From Siphonodentalium dalli (taxonomy: Eukaryota; Mollusca; Scaphopoda; Gadilida; Siphonodentaliidae): a stretch of 64,000 nucleotides of DNA. A program made the position numbers and the translations under genes. The stretch lies in the NCBI GenBank assembly GCA_032622095.1, contig CP136067.1, positions 195,762,052 to 195,826,051 on the forward strand. The letters run 5' to 3'. Below the pieces are notes generated by a model. That model was not told where the DNA came from. It made no database searches and saw nothing but the letters and a program-made list of their open reading frames with translations. Below are positions 1 to 13,200 of this stretch, piece by piece. Position 1 is the stretch's first letter, and each line of letters starts with the position of its first letter.

Positions 1-357
1 CTGGACAGACATGTAAAGAAAGAGACTATTCAAGAGACACAGCATTATTTGAACACAGGCCATATAATACTATATGATATAACAAACATAATCTCATTGT
101 TTCTAACGATTGTTCCGATAATACAATGAGGGAAAGGAAATGGAATCGCAAGAACAGAGTCAGAATTTCAAATAAATATCTTGAAGTCGATGTAACGTTT
201 GCGACGTTCCAAGTATCCAAATACGAGCCCTCATGTTAATAGTAATACATTCGGGCTAGCTAAGATTTGCAAATATTAATCGGTAAGCACAATTAATTAT
301 AACGACATGTTGTATATGTCAATGATGTTCTGTGATAATCATTTTACCAAATGTCGG
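1..357. other. No feature recognised
   Basis: AT-rich single-copy-looking sequence. Short ORFs on the minus strand have no recognisable domain or splice structure. Nothing is called. Confidence 0.5.
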
Positions 358-954
358 TTAAAGGGGTACTGTACCCAAGATGTTGTTGTTGGTTTCTATA
401 ATCCCCGAGTCGGAGAATAAGGTAACAAATTTTCCATTTTTTGAAAGTCTGTTGAGTACGAAGTATTGTTACGGATGGCAAATTTACCGGAATGCAAAAA
501 TACAAATTGTCGTTGTCGAGTAATTTTTTTAAAGTTTTCAACCAAATGAATCAAATAAACATTATATTATATGCTTAGTAGTCCCATATACTCATTTAAG
601 TTAGTGTACCGTCACTAGTCAACGAGTGGCTTGGGTTTTCTCCCCGTATAAGCATAATGTTTCAAACGATCGTGTGTGCAATTGTTTTCCTTATCCAGTA
701 TCCCTCAATTATAATTTGATTACGTTTTGTACACGGAAATTCGAATTTTAAGAGACGCCATTTTATGGCTGGAGCCATATAATCAATTTATATTAAATTA
801 TTAACTTTTAAATTATTAAATTTTAAGATAGCCTATTAACCTGAGCGTTTACAGAATACATCTTCGACTCAAATTACTTATATTTCTATATAGTATCGAT
901 AATAGATCGTTATCACCGGGAATTTATTGAAAATGGCGTACAGTACCCCTTTAA
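358..954. repeat. TTAA-flanked MITE-like element, family E, copy 1
   Basis: The element begins TTAAAGGGGTACTGTACCC (TTAA at 358-361) and ends with the inverted form TACAGTACCCCTTTAA (TTAA at 951-954). It is 597 bp and has no coding capacity. A second copy with the same ends and the same internal words (for example TTGAAAGTCTGTTGAGTACG) lies at 23018-23570, and a truncated inverted end lies at 2839-2955. TTAA at both ends is the target-site signature of piggyBac-type transposition, so a piggyBac-mobilised MITE is inferred; no transposase is present. Confidence 0.75.
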
Positions 955-1613
955 GTTCCAGTCGCTCAACTTCAACTTACAATTAGTTGAGGCAAAATAA
1001 ATTTCATTGGATTACAAGTTCTATCTTGTTTATTAATACATGTAAATTATCGCCAAAGGAGACATTTCTGTCCTGGCCAACTTTCTGCGCACTAACAGAG
1101 CTGTTGCATATACGATTAGGTAGTGTACATGAAATGAACGTAGCGAGAGTCGGCGTCATGAAATATAGTTAGCACGAAATTAGTAGACTTCGCATACCAT
1201 ACCGTACCACGTGGACTCAGAAATCGGACGATTCGTGCCACCGTATATGTTGCACAATAATGCAATATAGGTTCGCTACAAGTAAACGATGTGCGTCTGT
1301 AGTCATTGTCAAAATGGCCATCAATGGCGAAGTTCTCAACGTGATTTTGTCGATTCCAATCCCAAATTTTTCGAGATAAAATGGGTCGATAAAAACACGG
1401 AATTTTTATAAATAGCGTTGCGCATACTATGAAACGAAGAGTTTCTGCGCGAACTTAAAAATATTATACGACCGGGTAAGCAACGGATAAATTGCAAGTT
1501 TGTTATCAACAATAAATATTGAGTTGATAAACTCGCAATAGAGAAATACTTCCTTTAGTTAAAACCACGTCTGATATGTCCAAGGAGAGAAATAAAACTG
1601 GCTAGATGAATTG
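955..1613. other. No feature recognised
   Basis: About 660 bp between two MITE-like elements. A 61-codon ORF on the plus strand (987-1172) shows no homology I recognise. No repeat of a family seen elsewhere in the window. Confidence 0.4.
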
Positions 1614-2090
1614 TTAAAGGTACTCAATCCGATAAAACTCCTCTCAATTACTATTTCAATGGCTTCGGGGGTCAAAAATATTTGATTCGAGTCGAGGAAG
1701 TCACCCATCAAAGCTCAGATTTGTTAGATATCGATTTTAGAAATCTATTATTTTTCATTATCGGGAATACTATCTGGCCAAGAACTCAGTCAAAATTGCG
1801 TTAAAATTACCACTTGATTTTAGAATTATCCATCCTTGTCTGTTTGAATAGATTTAGAGTACACATCCAGAGCAGATTACGGCAGTTATTAGTACTCATC
1901 TCGAGAACATAACAAATTTCAAAAATCAATATCTAATAACTCTGAGCTTTGTTTGATGGGTTCCTCGACTCGAATCAAATATTTTGTACCCCCAAAGCCA
2001 AAGAAATAGTAATATAGGACCCTCTGATCGGATTGTTGTTGTTGGAATCTGTTGAGATGGGGACCCTCTTTACGGATTGAGTACCTTTAA
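1614..2090. repeat. TTAA-flanked MITE-like element, family F, copy 1
   Basis: Starts TTAAAGGTACTCAATCCGAT and ends GGATTGAGTACCTTTAA, so it has inverted termini with TTAA at both edges. Internal landmarks shared by all copies are TTTGATTCGAGTCGAGGAA and the word CATCAAAGCTCAGA. Related copies: 4618-5006 (left-truncated), 5607-6059 and 29047-29505. It is non-coding. A piggyBac-type origin is inferred from the TTAA edges. Confidence 0.75.
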
Positions 2091-2838
2091 GAGCGCGGGA
2101 TTTGCACGGGACTCATTCATGCGTGAGCTAATCCGAGCGCTGATTGACCGGAGTCGCTGATTGACCGGAGTAAGCAAATAAACGGACAATAAATTTTAAC
2201 CCTCCTGATAACACAAGGCCGAGGATAATAATCCATATAGTTCAGTTGAAGGGCTTCTCCTTGGCGGAAAAATAGCGTACAGGGGTTTTCCAGGAATTGC
2301 TGTAAATACTCTAATTTTCTATCGCACATAATAATTTTGCCGATTTATGCAATGCTGTTATTCAAGGAGTTGGGTGAAACCAATGGTATTTCTAGGGCTT
2401 TGAAAATGGATTTTCACATACAAGGAGCCACGGGAACCATGTTCTCGCTACAGTGTCATCGACGCTTTCATTCTAAAAGAAGTGTATAATTATTTGATAC
2501 TGACTGGTTGTGTGTAATAAAAAGGCACATGAAGGAGACTTTCGTAACCTTGCAGCACAACAAACTGGTGGGTTTACATTCTCCTCCTTCACACACCTGT
2601 GTTTCTATCAATCTGCCATTCATTTCTGAATGTATAGAGCATAGTCCTTCATTCATAGACAATGTCTAAGCATAATTCCTGAGCCTTTCAGCGAAAGATG
2701 AAGATAGATTGGTTTAGGTTTGCATATGAACAATGGAATGAATATAACAATATTATATGAATTGAACTTTTATTATTATGTTCTTTGATCACATTGAATT
2801 GAATAAATAATGTATACTTATTAATTATAGTCAGATGT
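2091..2838. other. Intergenic, nothing firmly recognised
   Basis: Two short minus-strand ORFs (2117-2329 and 2468-2662) were inspected. Neither carries a domain I recognise nor convincing flanking splice sites. Short local duplication of the word GATTGACCGGAGT occurs near 2141-2170. Confidence 0.4.
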
Positions 2839-2955
2839 TTAAAGGGGTACTCATGGTGATAACAATGATCTAATATGTCAATAATTTATAGAAAACTAAG
2901 TAATTTTAGTCGAAGATGTATTCTGTAAACATTCAGGTTAATCACTGGGTTAATA
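2839..2955. repeat. Truncated family E end, inverted
   Basis: TTAAAGGGGTACTCATGG followed by words matching the reverse complement of the right end of the 358-954 element (for example TCGAAGATGTATTCTGTAAA). Homology stops near 2955, so this is a solo end. Confidence 0.6.
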
Positions 2956-3650
2956 GTAGAGGTGCCACGATTATTTATTTTGATAATCAATAATCGGTCG
3001 TCAATAATCGACTATAATCGATTAATCGTACATAATAATAATAACATCAGTAGAAGTATTCCGTAATATGGCCTATTGCCATATTGGCTGGATGCTGGTT
3101 AACTGCTTTCGCTGCTTGTTTGAGGCTTCGGCTGATGTAATTTTTGTGTTAATAAAGTGCATCATAAACCACCGGTAATGACTAATGAGCACAATGTGTT
3201 CAATACAAGCACAGTTCTCGGCGATGTCATGGTTATAATATTTGTGAGTTCATTGGAACGAACGTAGCGATTAATTTAACAGCCAAACATACAAGCAATA
3301 TAAAAGTAGGAATGCACGACGGACCGACGGTGGTTCCTAAAAAAAAGGAATCTAATGTTACGGAAACTATAAGTTTCAGCAAACTTCCAGAGCATGGATA
3401 ACAATTACAAAGGTGGGCCCCTGCCCGCAAATTTCAGGACTCATAAAAAAATAAGTATTTGGTAATAGTTTATTTCATTTAGCAGTCACCACACTATAAG
3501 CGATAGCCTGTACTAGTAACATCTAAGTATACTTATACAAACAAAGTATACTTGCTGCAAATGACACCGCCGAGAATATCGCTGATTAAAATGCCGTAGG
3601 TTCCCTGATATCGAGAGAATGTCAATCAACTCCCCTTTGGTCCAATGAGA
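2956..3650. other. No gene recognised
   Basis: AT-rich sequence with a short imperfect repeat of ATAATCGAT-like words near 2970-3030 (ATAATCGGTCGTCAATAATC). No coding evidence. Confidence 0.4.
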
Positions 3651-4420
3651 TTTTTAGCAATTTTATCACCGATAGCGCTATAACTCGATGAAATATTAAC
3701 CGATTTCAACAATATTTGATATATGAGTCTCCTGCAACAATATCTCGGACGAGTTCGAAAACCAGGTTTGTCCGATTTTTTTTTCCAGAGTTATGGGTCT
3801 TAGTTTGTCTATTTTTAGCAATTTTATCACCGATAGCGCTATAACTCGATGAAATATTAACCGATTTCAACAATATTTGATATATGAGTCTCCTGCAACA
3901 ATATCTCGGACGAGTTCGAAAACCAGGTTTGTCCGAAATTTTTTTCCGGAGTTATGGGTCTTAGTTTGTCTATTTTTAGCAATTTTATCACCGATAGCGC
4001 GATAACTCGATGAAATATTAACCGATTTCAACAATATTTGGTATATGAGTCTCCTGCAACAATATCTCGGACGAGTTCGAAAACCAGGTTTGTCCGAATT
4101 TTTTTTCGTGGAGTTATGGGTCTTAGTTTGTCTATTTTTAGCAATGTTATCATCGTTAGCGCGATAACTCGAAATATTAACCGATTTAAATAATATTTGG
4201 TATATGAGTCTATTGCAACAATATCTCATACGAGTTCGAAAACCTGGTTTGTCCGAATTTTTTTTCCGGAGTTATGGGTCTTAGTTTGTCTATTTAATCA
4301 CAATTTTAAACACAATTTTATCACCGTTAGTGCGATAACTCAATTAAATATTAACGGATTCAATTGGTCTATTGCAATAATATACCACCGTCCAACTTTT
4401 TCCCCCGGAGTTGTGCACCT
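3651..4420. repeat. 161-bp tandem repeat, about four units plus a decayed fifth
   Basis: Units start at TTTTTAGCAATTTTATCACC at 3651, 3812 and 3973 (spacing 161 bp) and at 4135 (162 bp), then decay after about 4310. Each unit contains ATAACTCGATGAAATATTAA, CTGCAACAATATCTCGGACG and GGAGTTATGGGTCTTAG. The reverse complement resembles the array at 30190-30840. The 120-codon minus-strand ORF across it is repeat translation, not a gene. Confidence 0.85.
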
Positions 4421-4617
4421 TATTGGCAGAAGTTTGGTTCGACTGCCAAAAAACTTGACAAAAGCATCTTAGATGCGTACCCCTTGTTTTTTTGAAAATA
4501 TGGGATTGCATATCTTTATGCCGAGCAGAATGACCAGGTTCCAGATCAAATTTGTTTTTGCAACTATTTGCACAAGACTGTTAAATTTAATGATGAATAA
4601 TCTGAATTAATGCTGCC

Positions 4618-5006
4618 AAATTACTATTTCTTTGGCTTCGGGAGTGAAAAATATTTGATTTGAGTCAAGGAACCCACCCATCAAAGCTTAGAGTGATCAG
4701 ATATCGATTTTTGAAATTTGTTATTTCTCGAAATGTTTAATTTGCAACAAAATTGCAGATGAAGATGGATAACACTAAAATCAAGTGGTAATATGGCCAA
4801 TATTCGTGATACGAAAGTGATATGGCCATATTTCGTTGAACAACATCTTGATAAATAACATGTTTTTTGGGAAATTCTATAACATAGTTGACAGTGGTTA
4901 GCATTATTTTGTTGTAATTAATTGATTCTGATAACTAAAGCATATGTTGAAGAAATTTTGTTGTAACTTGATATGGGGGCGGTCTGATCGGACTGAGTAC
5001 CTTTAA
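4618..5006. repeat. Family F MITE-like element, copy 2, left-truncated
   Basis: Shares the internal sequence of the 1614-2090 element (TTTCTTTGGCTTCGGGAGTG, CATCAAAGCTTAGAGTGATC) and ends GGACTGAGTACCTTTAA with TTAA at 5003-5006. The left terminus is missing. Confidence 0.65.
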
Positions 5007-5606
5007 GAAATGAATGTACCTTGAGTGTGTTTTATTGAAGGTTGTGGCCATTGGGCAAAGTGGTTCACACTAAATGTGCTCCAGCGCCATACTCAATGAA
5101 ACATTTCTTGCATTTACAGATTTTGCCTAGTCAATTATTTTTTTCTGAAATCTGTAATTTTGATATTATATCAAGCACCACTCAAAAGTTAGCCCAATAT
5201 TCTCCCTGTATATTATCGATCGAATAGTCTATGGCTGCGTATTTAAAACGCACCCAGTTAATCTATCTGCCACTTTTTGTCATCCAGCTGTCAGCTTGTG
5301 TTATGATATATTTTATTGGGGGATATAAAACATGCGACCCAATTGGCAGTTGACCAATCACAGAACAGGATTTAGTGTAACACACAGTCATAGTATATAT
5401 TTAATAATGACAGTTATTGTGATGACATTATGGGATGTCACGATTTTAGATCAATTTAATGATAGACTCTCTTACATACCACCAGGAAGTCTTCAGATAA
5501 AAGAGTTTGTTCGCCATTCTTCTCATGACCGATTTCAACCAAATTTGGTATGGTGATTCAGGGTATCCTGGCAGATGTAATGTATTTTTTAAATTGAGCA
5601 AGGAGT
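5007..5606. other. No gene recognised
   Basis: Contains plus-strand ORFs of 61 to 74 codons (5042-5227, 5332-5556) without recognisable domains. No repeat family identified. Confidence 0.4.
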
Positions 5607-6059
5607 TTAAAGGTACTCAATCTGATCAGACGGTCCCCATATCATCAAGATACAACAACAACAACATTTCTTCCAAATACGCTTTTATTGTCAGAATCGA
5701 TTAATTGCAACAAAATTATGATAACCGCTGTCAACTAGTATCAAATTTCTCAAAATGTTATTTATCAACATTTTGTTAAACAAAATATAGCCGCATTATC
5801 ACTTGAGTATTCACAAAATTTGGCTGTATTACCACTTGTTTTTTAGAGTTATCCATCATCATCCGCAGTTTTTACCGAGACCATCCTTTTGACAGCGTGT
5901 TTCTGGGCCACAAACAAATGAAATAACAAACTTCAAAAATCAATATCTGATCACTCTGAGCTTTGATGGGTGGGTTCCTCGACTCGATTCAAATATTTTT
6001 TAACCCGAAGCCATAGAAATAGTAATTTAGGGGTGTTTAATCGGATTGAGTACCTTTAA
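5607..6059. repeat. Family F MITE-like element, copy 3
   Basis: Full-length with both inverted ends: TTAAAGGTACTCAATCTGAT at the left (TTAA 5607-5610) and GGATTGAGTACCTTTAA at the right (TTAA 6056-6059). Internal sequence aligns with the copy at 29047-29505 (CGGTCCCCATATCATCA versus TGGTCCCCATATCATCA). Confidence 0.75.
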
Positions 6060-6493
6060 ATCTAAAAAAAAATTATATTATTTTATGGACCGCTGCAATG
6101 TCAAAATCTAAATGTGCGCAAAGGGGCTGTATACCCCTGGTGTAAAGGGAGCCTGTTTCAGCTAGTTAAACTAGAGCTGTTTTAATCATGATCTGCAGTG
6201 TGCACTGATGTCATTGTTTTTTTTTTAAATGTTAGTCTTTTGTTGTAATTTGCCCTGAGTTACGAATATTGATCAACTTACTAGGACTAAAATTAATCAG
6301 GGTTACCTCCTATAGCATTGTATAACAATCCTGAGACCATTCTAGATCAAGGATGATCAAATCTGGCAAAGAGATATTTCATTGTAATGAAGTTTACAAT
6401 AAAAATAGGGTGTGAAAAAGTTGGTGGTAGGTCGGGAAAATGTTTTTTGGAATAACTGAACGGAGTAATGAAGCTGTTTGTTGGGTAAACATA
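6060..6493. other. No gene recognised; short repeat-related patch
   Basis: The patch at about 6112-6170 (AAGGGGCTGTATACCCC, GAGCCTGTTTCAG) resembles words in the tandem repeat at 49251-49830. Otherwise nothing seen. Confidence 0.4.
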
Positions 6494-6752
6494 AACCCTT
6501 TCTATACTAAATACTCACTGACGAGTAGTTCCCTTAGGAAATCTTCAGATAATAATAAGTTCAACACACGACCACAGGTCTTATGTTGAACTTATGTGAA
6601 CATTTCCCTCCAATAAATAGGACTCCTTCTGCACTTTTTTAAATCTGTTGTCTGCTTATTTTTCCTGAACACCCCTCCAGATGAATAATAGACCATTCCA
6701 ATGTATACTTTTATTACTGAGTGGGAGAATCCATCTGGTAAATAAAGGGTTT
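6494..6752. repeat. MITE-like interspersed element, family G, copy 1
   Basis: Begins AACCCTTTCTATACTAAATA and ends with a decayed inverse (AAATAAAGGGTTTTAA). Related copies at about 19390-19590 and 36512-36750 share ATGAATAATAGACC and GTATACTTTTAT words. It lies in or near the ORC2 3' region. Confidence 0.6.
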
Positions 6753-7010
6753 TAAAAACAAATTGACAAGCTCTGAACAAAAGTATTTTTTGTCTGAACT
6801 TTTGAACCACTGAATGCAGACGTCTTTAGACCATCTGATCTCCCTTGACAAATGGACTAATTTACGCTTGTGTCACCCTATAAACACAAAGTCAAGCAAT
6901 TTAACCAGTCTCAAATAGGGTTGCTCGGGCTAGGGGAAATGCACATCTTTATGTAGACCTGACATTTTCATGAAAACATGTCTGCACAGCAGAATGTGGA
7001 CTTTAGTGTA

Positions 7011-7016
7011 TTTAAT
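7011..7016 (-). terminator. Candidate ORC2 polyadenylation signal (ATTAAA)
   Basis: On the minus strand the hexamer ATTAAA lies 157 bases downstream of the ORC2 stop codon. It is the commonest variant of AATAAA in animals, but a hexamer alone in AT-rich DNA is weak evidence. Confidence 0.25.
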
Positions 7017-7172
7017 GATGAAACAGCTGGTGCCAAACCAAGAAACAGGACTGCATTCAGTTCTCATCTCATCATATGCACTAAAGATTGAGTCCTCAGT
7101 CAGTCACATGATAGTTTCCATGACAACATCATAGGAAGTTGATTAAGCTCCTGCTCTCTCTCACACCAGATG

Positions 7173-7256
7173 TCACGTCTGTTCAGTACTCTCCAGGAAT
7201 TCTTCTAATGTCGCCGTCTCGACAGGAATGATAAGCTGCTCCACTCCGTCGTAACT
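7173..7256 (-). CDS. ORC2: ORC2 last coding exon with stop codon
   Basis: The acceptor TATTTCTATCTCAG precedes AGT TAC GAC GGA; the exon encodes 27 residues ([20 protein letters not shown], then LESTEQT) and TGA at 7173-7175. It corresponds to the human C-terminus [20 protein letters not shown]. The phase is 0, matching the donor of exon 19088-19206. It is separated from that exon by 11,831 bp, nearly all satellite, so gene predictors will probably miss it. Confidence 0.9.
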   Translation of the reverse strand, partial: SYDGVEQLIIPVETATLEEFLESTEQT

Positions 7257-10200
7257 CTGAGATAGAAATAAGTTGGTCAGCAAAAGTTATTATTAACCGT
7301 TTCATGACTGGAGCTGTGTTTGTGCAGCATTAAAGATCCTGTGCCAGTGCATACTCATAAATATGTGAGTCTCGCGTATAAAAGAGAATGCATTGGCTCA
7401 CAATGTTAAGGTAAATATTGTTAGGTCAATGCATTCTCTTATATGTGTGAGGCTCCCTATGGGAGACTCAATAGGAGACTCGCATGTATAAGTTAATGCA
7501 TTGGCACAGGGTTTTTGCAAAATTTTAGAAAGCTCCATTCCTCAGATATGACATGGAAGGATTAAAGACTGAAGGATTTAAATATTGTTGAAAACTTCAT
7601 CAGTTTATCCTGTCGGGAAAACACAACATCTGAAGAATGAAAAAAAACTAGAGGTGGGGTGTCCCAATGGGACTAAGGATACCTCGCATGGCAGCCAGTG
7701 GCGGAGATGTTTTACGCACGTCCCAATGAGACTAAGGATACCTCGCATGGCAGCCAGTGGCGGAGATGTTTTACACACGTCCCAATGAGACTAAGGATAC
7801 CTCGCATGGCAGCCAGTGGCGGAGATGTTTTACGCACGTCCCAATGAGACTAAGGATACCTCGCATGGCAGCCAGTGGCGGAGATGTTTTACACACGTCC
7901 CAATGAGACTAAGGATACCTCGCATGGTAGCCAGTGGCGGAGATGTTTTACACACGTCCCAATGGGACTAAGGATACCTCGCATGGCAGCCAGTGGCGGA
8001 GATGTTTTACGCACGTCCCAATGAGACTAAGGATACCTCGCATGGTAGCCAGTGGCGGAGATGTTTTACACACGTCCCAATGGGACTAAGGATACCTCGC
8101 ATGGCAGCCAGTGGCGGAGATGTTTTACACACGTCCCAATGAGACTAAGGATACCTCGCATGGCAGCCAGTGGAGGAGATGTTTTACGCACGTCCCAATG
8201 GGACTAAGGATACCTCACATGGCAGCCAGTGGAGGAGATGTTTTACGCACGTCCCAATGGGACTAAGGATACCTCACATGGCAGCCAGTGGAGGAGATGT
8301 TTTACGCACGTCCCAATGAGACTAAGGATACCTCGCATGGCAGCCAGTGGCGGAGATGTTTTACGCACGTCCCAATGAGACTAAGGATACCTCACATGGC
8401 AGCCAGTGGAGGAGATGTTTTACGCACGTCCCAATGGGACTAAGGATACCTCACATGGCAGCCAGTGGAGGAGATGTTTTACGCACGTCCCAATGGGACT
8501 AAGGATACCTCACATGGCAGCCAGTGGAGGAGATGTTTTACGCACGTCCCAATGGGACTAAGGATACCTCACATGGCAGCCAGTGGAGGAGATGTTTTAC
8601 ACACGTCCCAATGGGACTAAGGATACCTCACATGGCAGCCAGTGGCGGAGATGTTTTACACACGTCCCAATGGGACTAAGGATACCTCGCATGGCAGCCA
8701 GTGGAGGAGATGTTTTATGCACGTCCCAATGGGACTAAGGATACCTCGCATGGTAGCCAGTGGAGGAGATGTTTTACGCACGTCCCAATGAGACTAAGGA
8801 TACCTCGCATGGCAGCCAGTGGCGGAGATGTTTTACGCACGTCCCAATGAGACTAAGGATACCTCGCATGGCAGCCAGTGGCGGAGATGTTTTACACACG
8901 TCCCAATGAGACTAAGGATACCTCGCATGGCAGCCAGTGGCGGAGATGTTTTATGCACGTCCCAATGGGACTAAGGATACCTCGCATGGCAGCCAGTGGA
9001 GGAGATGTTTTACACACGTCCCAATGAGACTAAGGATACCTCGCATGGCAGCCAGTGGCGGAGATGTTTTACGCACGTCCCAATGAGTCTAAGGATACCT
9101 CGCATGGCAGCCAGTGGCGGAGATGTTTTATGCACGTCCCAATGAGTCTAAGGATACCTCGCATGGCAGCCAGTGACGGAGATGTTTTACACACGTCCCA
9201 ATGAGACTAAGGATACCTCGCATGGCAGCCAGTGGCGGAGATGTTTTATGCACGTCCCAATGAGACTAAGGATACCTCGCATGGCAGCCAGTGGCGGAGA
9301 TGTTTTATGCACGTCCCAATGAGACTAAGGATACCTCGCATGGCAGCCAGTGGAGGAGATGTTTTACACACGTCCCAATGAGTCTAAGGATACCTCGCAT
9401 GGCAGCCAGTGGCGGAGATGTTTTATGCACGTCCCAATGAGACTAAGGATACCTCGCATGGCAGCCAGTGGCGGAGATGTTTTACGCACGTCCCAATGGG
9501 ACTAAGGATACCTCGCATGGCAGCCAGTGGAGGAGATGTTTTACGCACGTCCCAATGAGACTAAGGATACCTCGCATGGCAGCCAGTGGCGGAGATGTTT
9601 TATGCACGTCCCAATGAGACTAAGGATACCTCGCATGGCAGCCAGTGGCGGAGATGTTTTATGCACGTCCCAATGAGTCTAAGGATACCTCGCATGGCAG
9701 CCAGTGGCGGAGATGTTTTATGCACGTCCCAATGAGACTAAGGATACCTCGCATGGCAGCCAGTGGCGGAGATGTTTTACACACGTCCCAATGAGACTAA
9801 GGATACCTCGCATGGTAGCCAGTGGCGGAGATGTTTTACACACGTCCCAATGAGACTAAGGATACCTCGCATGGTAGCCAGTGGCGGAGATGTTTTACGC
9901 ACGTCCCAATGAGACTAAGGATACCTCGCATGGCAGCCAGTGGCGGAGATGTTTTACACACGTCCCAATGAGACTAAGGATACCTCGCATGGCAGCCAGT
10001 GGCGGAGATGTTTTACACACGTCCCAATGAGACTAAGGATACCTCGCATGGCAGCCAGTGGCGGAGATGTTTTATGCACGTCCCAATGAGTCTAAGGATA
10101 CCTCGCATGGCAGCCAGTGGCGGAGATGTTTTATGCACGTCCCAATGAGTCTAAGGATACCTCGCATGGCAGCCAGTGACGGAGATGTTTTACACACGTC

Positions 10201-13200
10201 CCAATGAGACTAAGGATACCTCGCATGGCAGCCAGTGGCGGAGATGTTTTACACACGTCCCAATGAGACTAAGGATACCTCGCATGGCAGCCAGTGGCGG
10301 AGATGTTTTACACACGTCCCAATGGGACTAAGGATACCTCGCATGGCAGCCAGTGGAGGAGATGTTTTACACACGTCCCAATGAGACTAAGGATACCTCG
10401 CATGGCAGCCAGTGGCGGAGATGTTTTACACACGTCCCAATGAGACTAAGGATACCTCGCGTGGCGGAGATGTTTTACACACGTCCCAATGGGACTAAGG
10501 ATACCTCGCATGGTATCCAGTGGAGGAGATGTTTTACGCACGTCCCAATGAGACTAAGGATACCTCGCATGGTAGCCAGTGGCTGAGATGTTTTATGCAC
10601 GTCCCAATGAGACTAAGGATACCTCGCATGGCAGCCAGTGGAGGAGATGTTTTACACACGTCCCAATGGGACTAAGGATACCTCGCATGGCAGCCAGTGA
10701 CGGAGATGTTTTACGCACGTCCCAATGAGATTAAGGATACCTCGCATGGTAGCCAGTGGCGGAGATGTTTTACACACGTCCCAATGAGACTAAGGATACC
10801 TCGCATGGCAGCCAGTGGCGGAGATGTTTTACACACGTCCCAATGAGACTAAGGATACCTCGCATGGCAGCCAGTGGAGGAGATGTTTTACACACGTCCC
10901 AATGAGACTAAGGATACCTCGCATGGCAGCCAGTGGCGGAGATGTTTTACGCACGTCCCAATGGGACTAAGGATACCTCGCATGGCAGCCAGTGGAGGAG
11001 ATGTTTTACACACGTCCCAATGAGACTAAGGATACCTCGCATGGCAGCCAGTGGCGGAGATGTTTTACGCACGTCCCAATGGGACTAAGGATACCTCGCA
11101 TGGCAGCCAGTGGCGGAGATGTTTTACACACGTCCCAATGGGACTAAGGATACCTGGCATGGCAGCCAGTGGCGGAGATGTTTTACACACGTCCCAATGG
11201 GACTAAGGATACCTCGCATGGCAGCCAGTGGCGGAGATGTTTTACGCACGTCCCAATGAGACTAAGGATACCTCGCATGGTAGCCAGTGGAGGAGATGTT
11301 TTACACACGTCCCAATGAGACTAAGGATACCTCGCATGGCAGCCAGTGGCGGAGATGTTTTACGCACGTCCCAATGAGACTAAGGATACCTCGCATGGCA
11401 GCCAGTGGCGGAGATGTTTTACACACGTCCCAATGGGACTAAGGATACCTCGCATGGCAGCCAGTGGAGGAGATGTTTTACGCACGTCCCAATGAGATTA
11501 AGGATACCTCGCATGGCAGCCAGTGGCGGAGATGTTTTACACACGTCCCAATGAGTCTAAGGATACCTCGCATGGCAGCCAGTGACGGAGATGTTTTACA
11601 CACGTCCCAATGGGTCTAAGGATACCTCGCATGGCAGCCAGTGGCGGAGATGTTTTACACACGTCCCAATGGGACTAAGGATACCTCGCATGGCAGCCAG
11701 TGGCGGAGATGTTTTACACACGTCCCAATGAGACTAAGGATACCTCGCATGGCAGCCAGTAGCGGAGATGTTTTACACACGTCCCAATGAGACTAAGGAT
11801 ACCTCGCATGGCAGCCAGTGGCGGAGATGTTTTACACACGTCCCAATGGGACTAAGGATACCTCGCATGGCAGCCAGTGGCGGAGATGTTTTACGCACGT
11901 CCCAATGAGACTAAGGATACCTCGCATGGTAGCCAGTGGCGGAGATGTTTTACACACGTCCCAATGGGACTAAGGATACCTCGCATGGCAGCCAGTGGCG
12001 GAGATGTTTTACGCACGTCCCAATGGGACTAAGGATACCTCGCATGGCAGCCAGTGACGGAGATGTTTTATGCACGTCCCAATGAGACTAAGGATACCTC
12101 GCATGGTAGCCAGTGGCGGAGATGTTTTACGCACGTCCCAATGGGACTAAGGATACCTCGCATGGCAGCCAGTGGCGGAGATGTTTTACGCACGTCCCAA
12201 TGAGACTAAGGATACCTCGCATGGTAGCCAGTGGCGGAGATGTTTTACGCACGTCCCAATGAGACTAAGGATACCTCGCATGGCAGCCAGTGGAGGAGAT
12301 GTTTTACACACGTCCCAATGAGTCTAAGGATACCTCGCATGGTAGCCAGTGGCGGAGATGTTTTACACACGTCCCAATGAGACTAAGGATACCTCGCATG
12401 GTAGCCAGTGGCGGAGATGTTTTACACACGTCCCAATGAGTCTAAGGATACCTCGCATGGTAGCCAGTGGCGGAGATGTTTTACACACGTCCCAATGAGA
12501 CTAAGGATACCTCGCATGGTAGCCAGTGGCGGAGATGTTTTACACACGTCCCAATGAGACTAAGGATACCTCGCATGGTAGCCAGTGGCGGAGATGTTTT
12601 ACACACGTCCCAATGAGTCTAAGGATACCTCGCATGGTAGCCAGTGGCGGAGATGTTTTACACACGTCCCAATGAGACTAAGGATACCTCGCATGGTAGC
12701 CAGTGGCGGAGATGTTTTACGCACGTCCCAATGAGACTAAGGATACCTCGCATGGTAGCCAGTGGCGGAGATGTTTTACACACGTCCCAATGAGACTAAG
12801 GATACCTCGCATGGCAGCCAGTGACGGAGATGTTTTACACACGTCCCAATGAGACTAAGGATACCTCGCATGGTAGCCAGTGGCGGAGATGTTTTACGCA
12901 CGTCCCAATGAGACTAAGGATACCTCGCATGGCAGCCAGTTGAGGAGATGTTTTACGCACGTCCCAATGGGACTAAGGATACCTCGCATGGTAGCCAGTG
13001 GCGGAGATGTTTTACGCACGTCCCAATGAGTCTAAGGATACCTCGCATGGCAGCCAGTTGAGGAGATGTTTTACGCACGTCCCAATGGGACTAAGGATAC
13101 CTCGCATGGCAGCCAGTGGCGGAGATGTTTTACGCACGTCCCAATGAGAATAAGGATACCTCGCATGGCAGCCAGTGGCGGAGATGTTTTACGCACGTCC

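Noticed and set aside
3867-4229. 120-codon minus-strand ORF with repeated peptide words
   Set aside because: Translation of the 161-bp tandem repeat.
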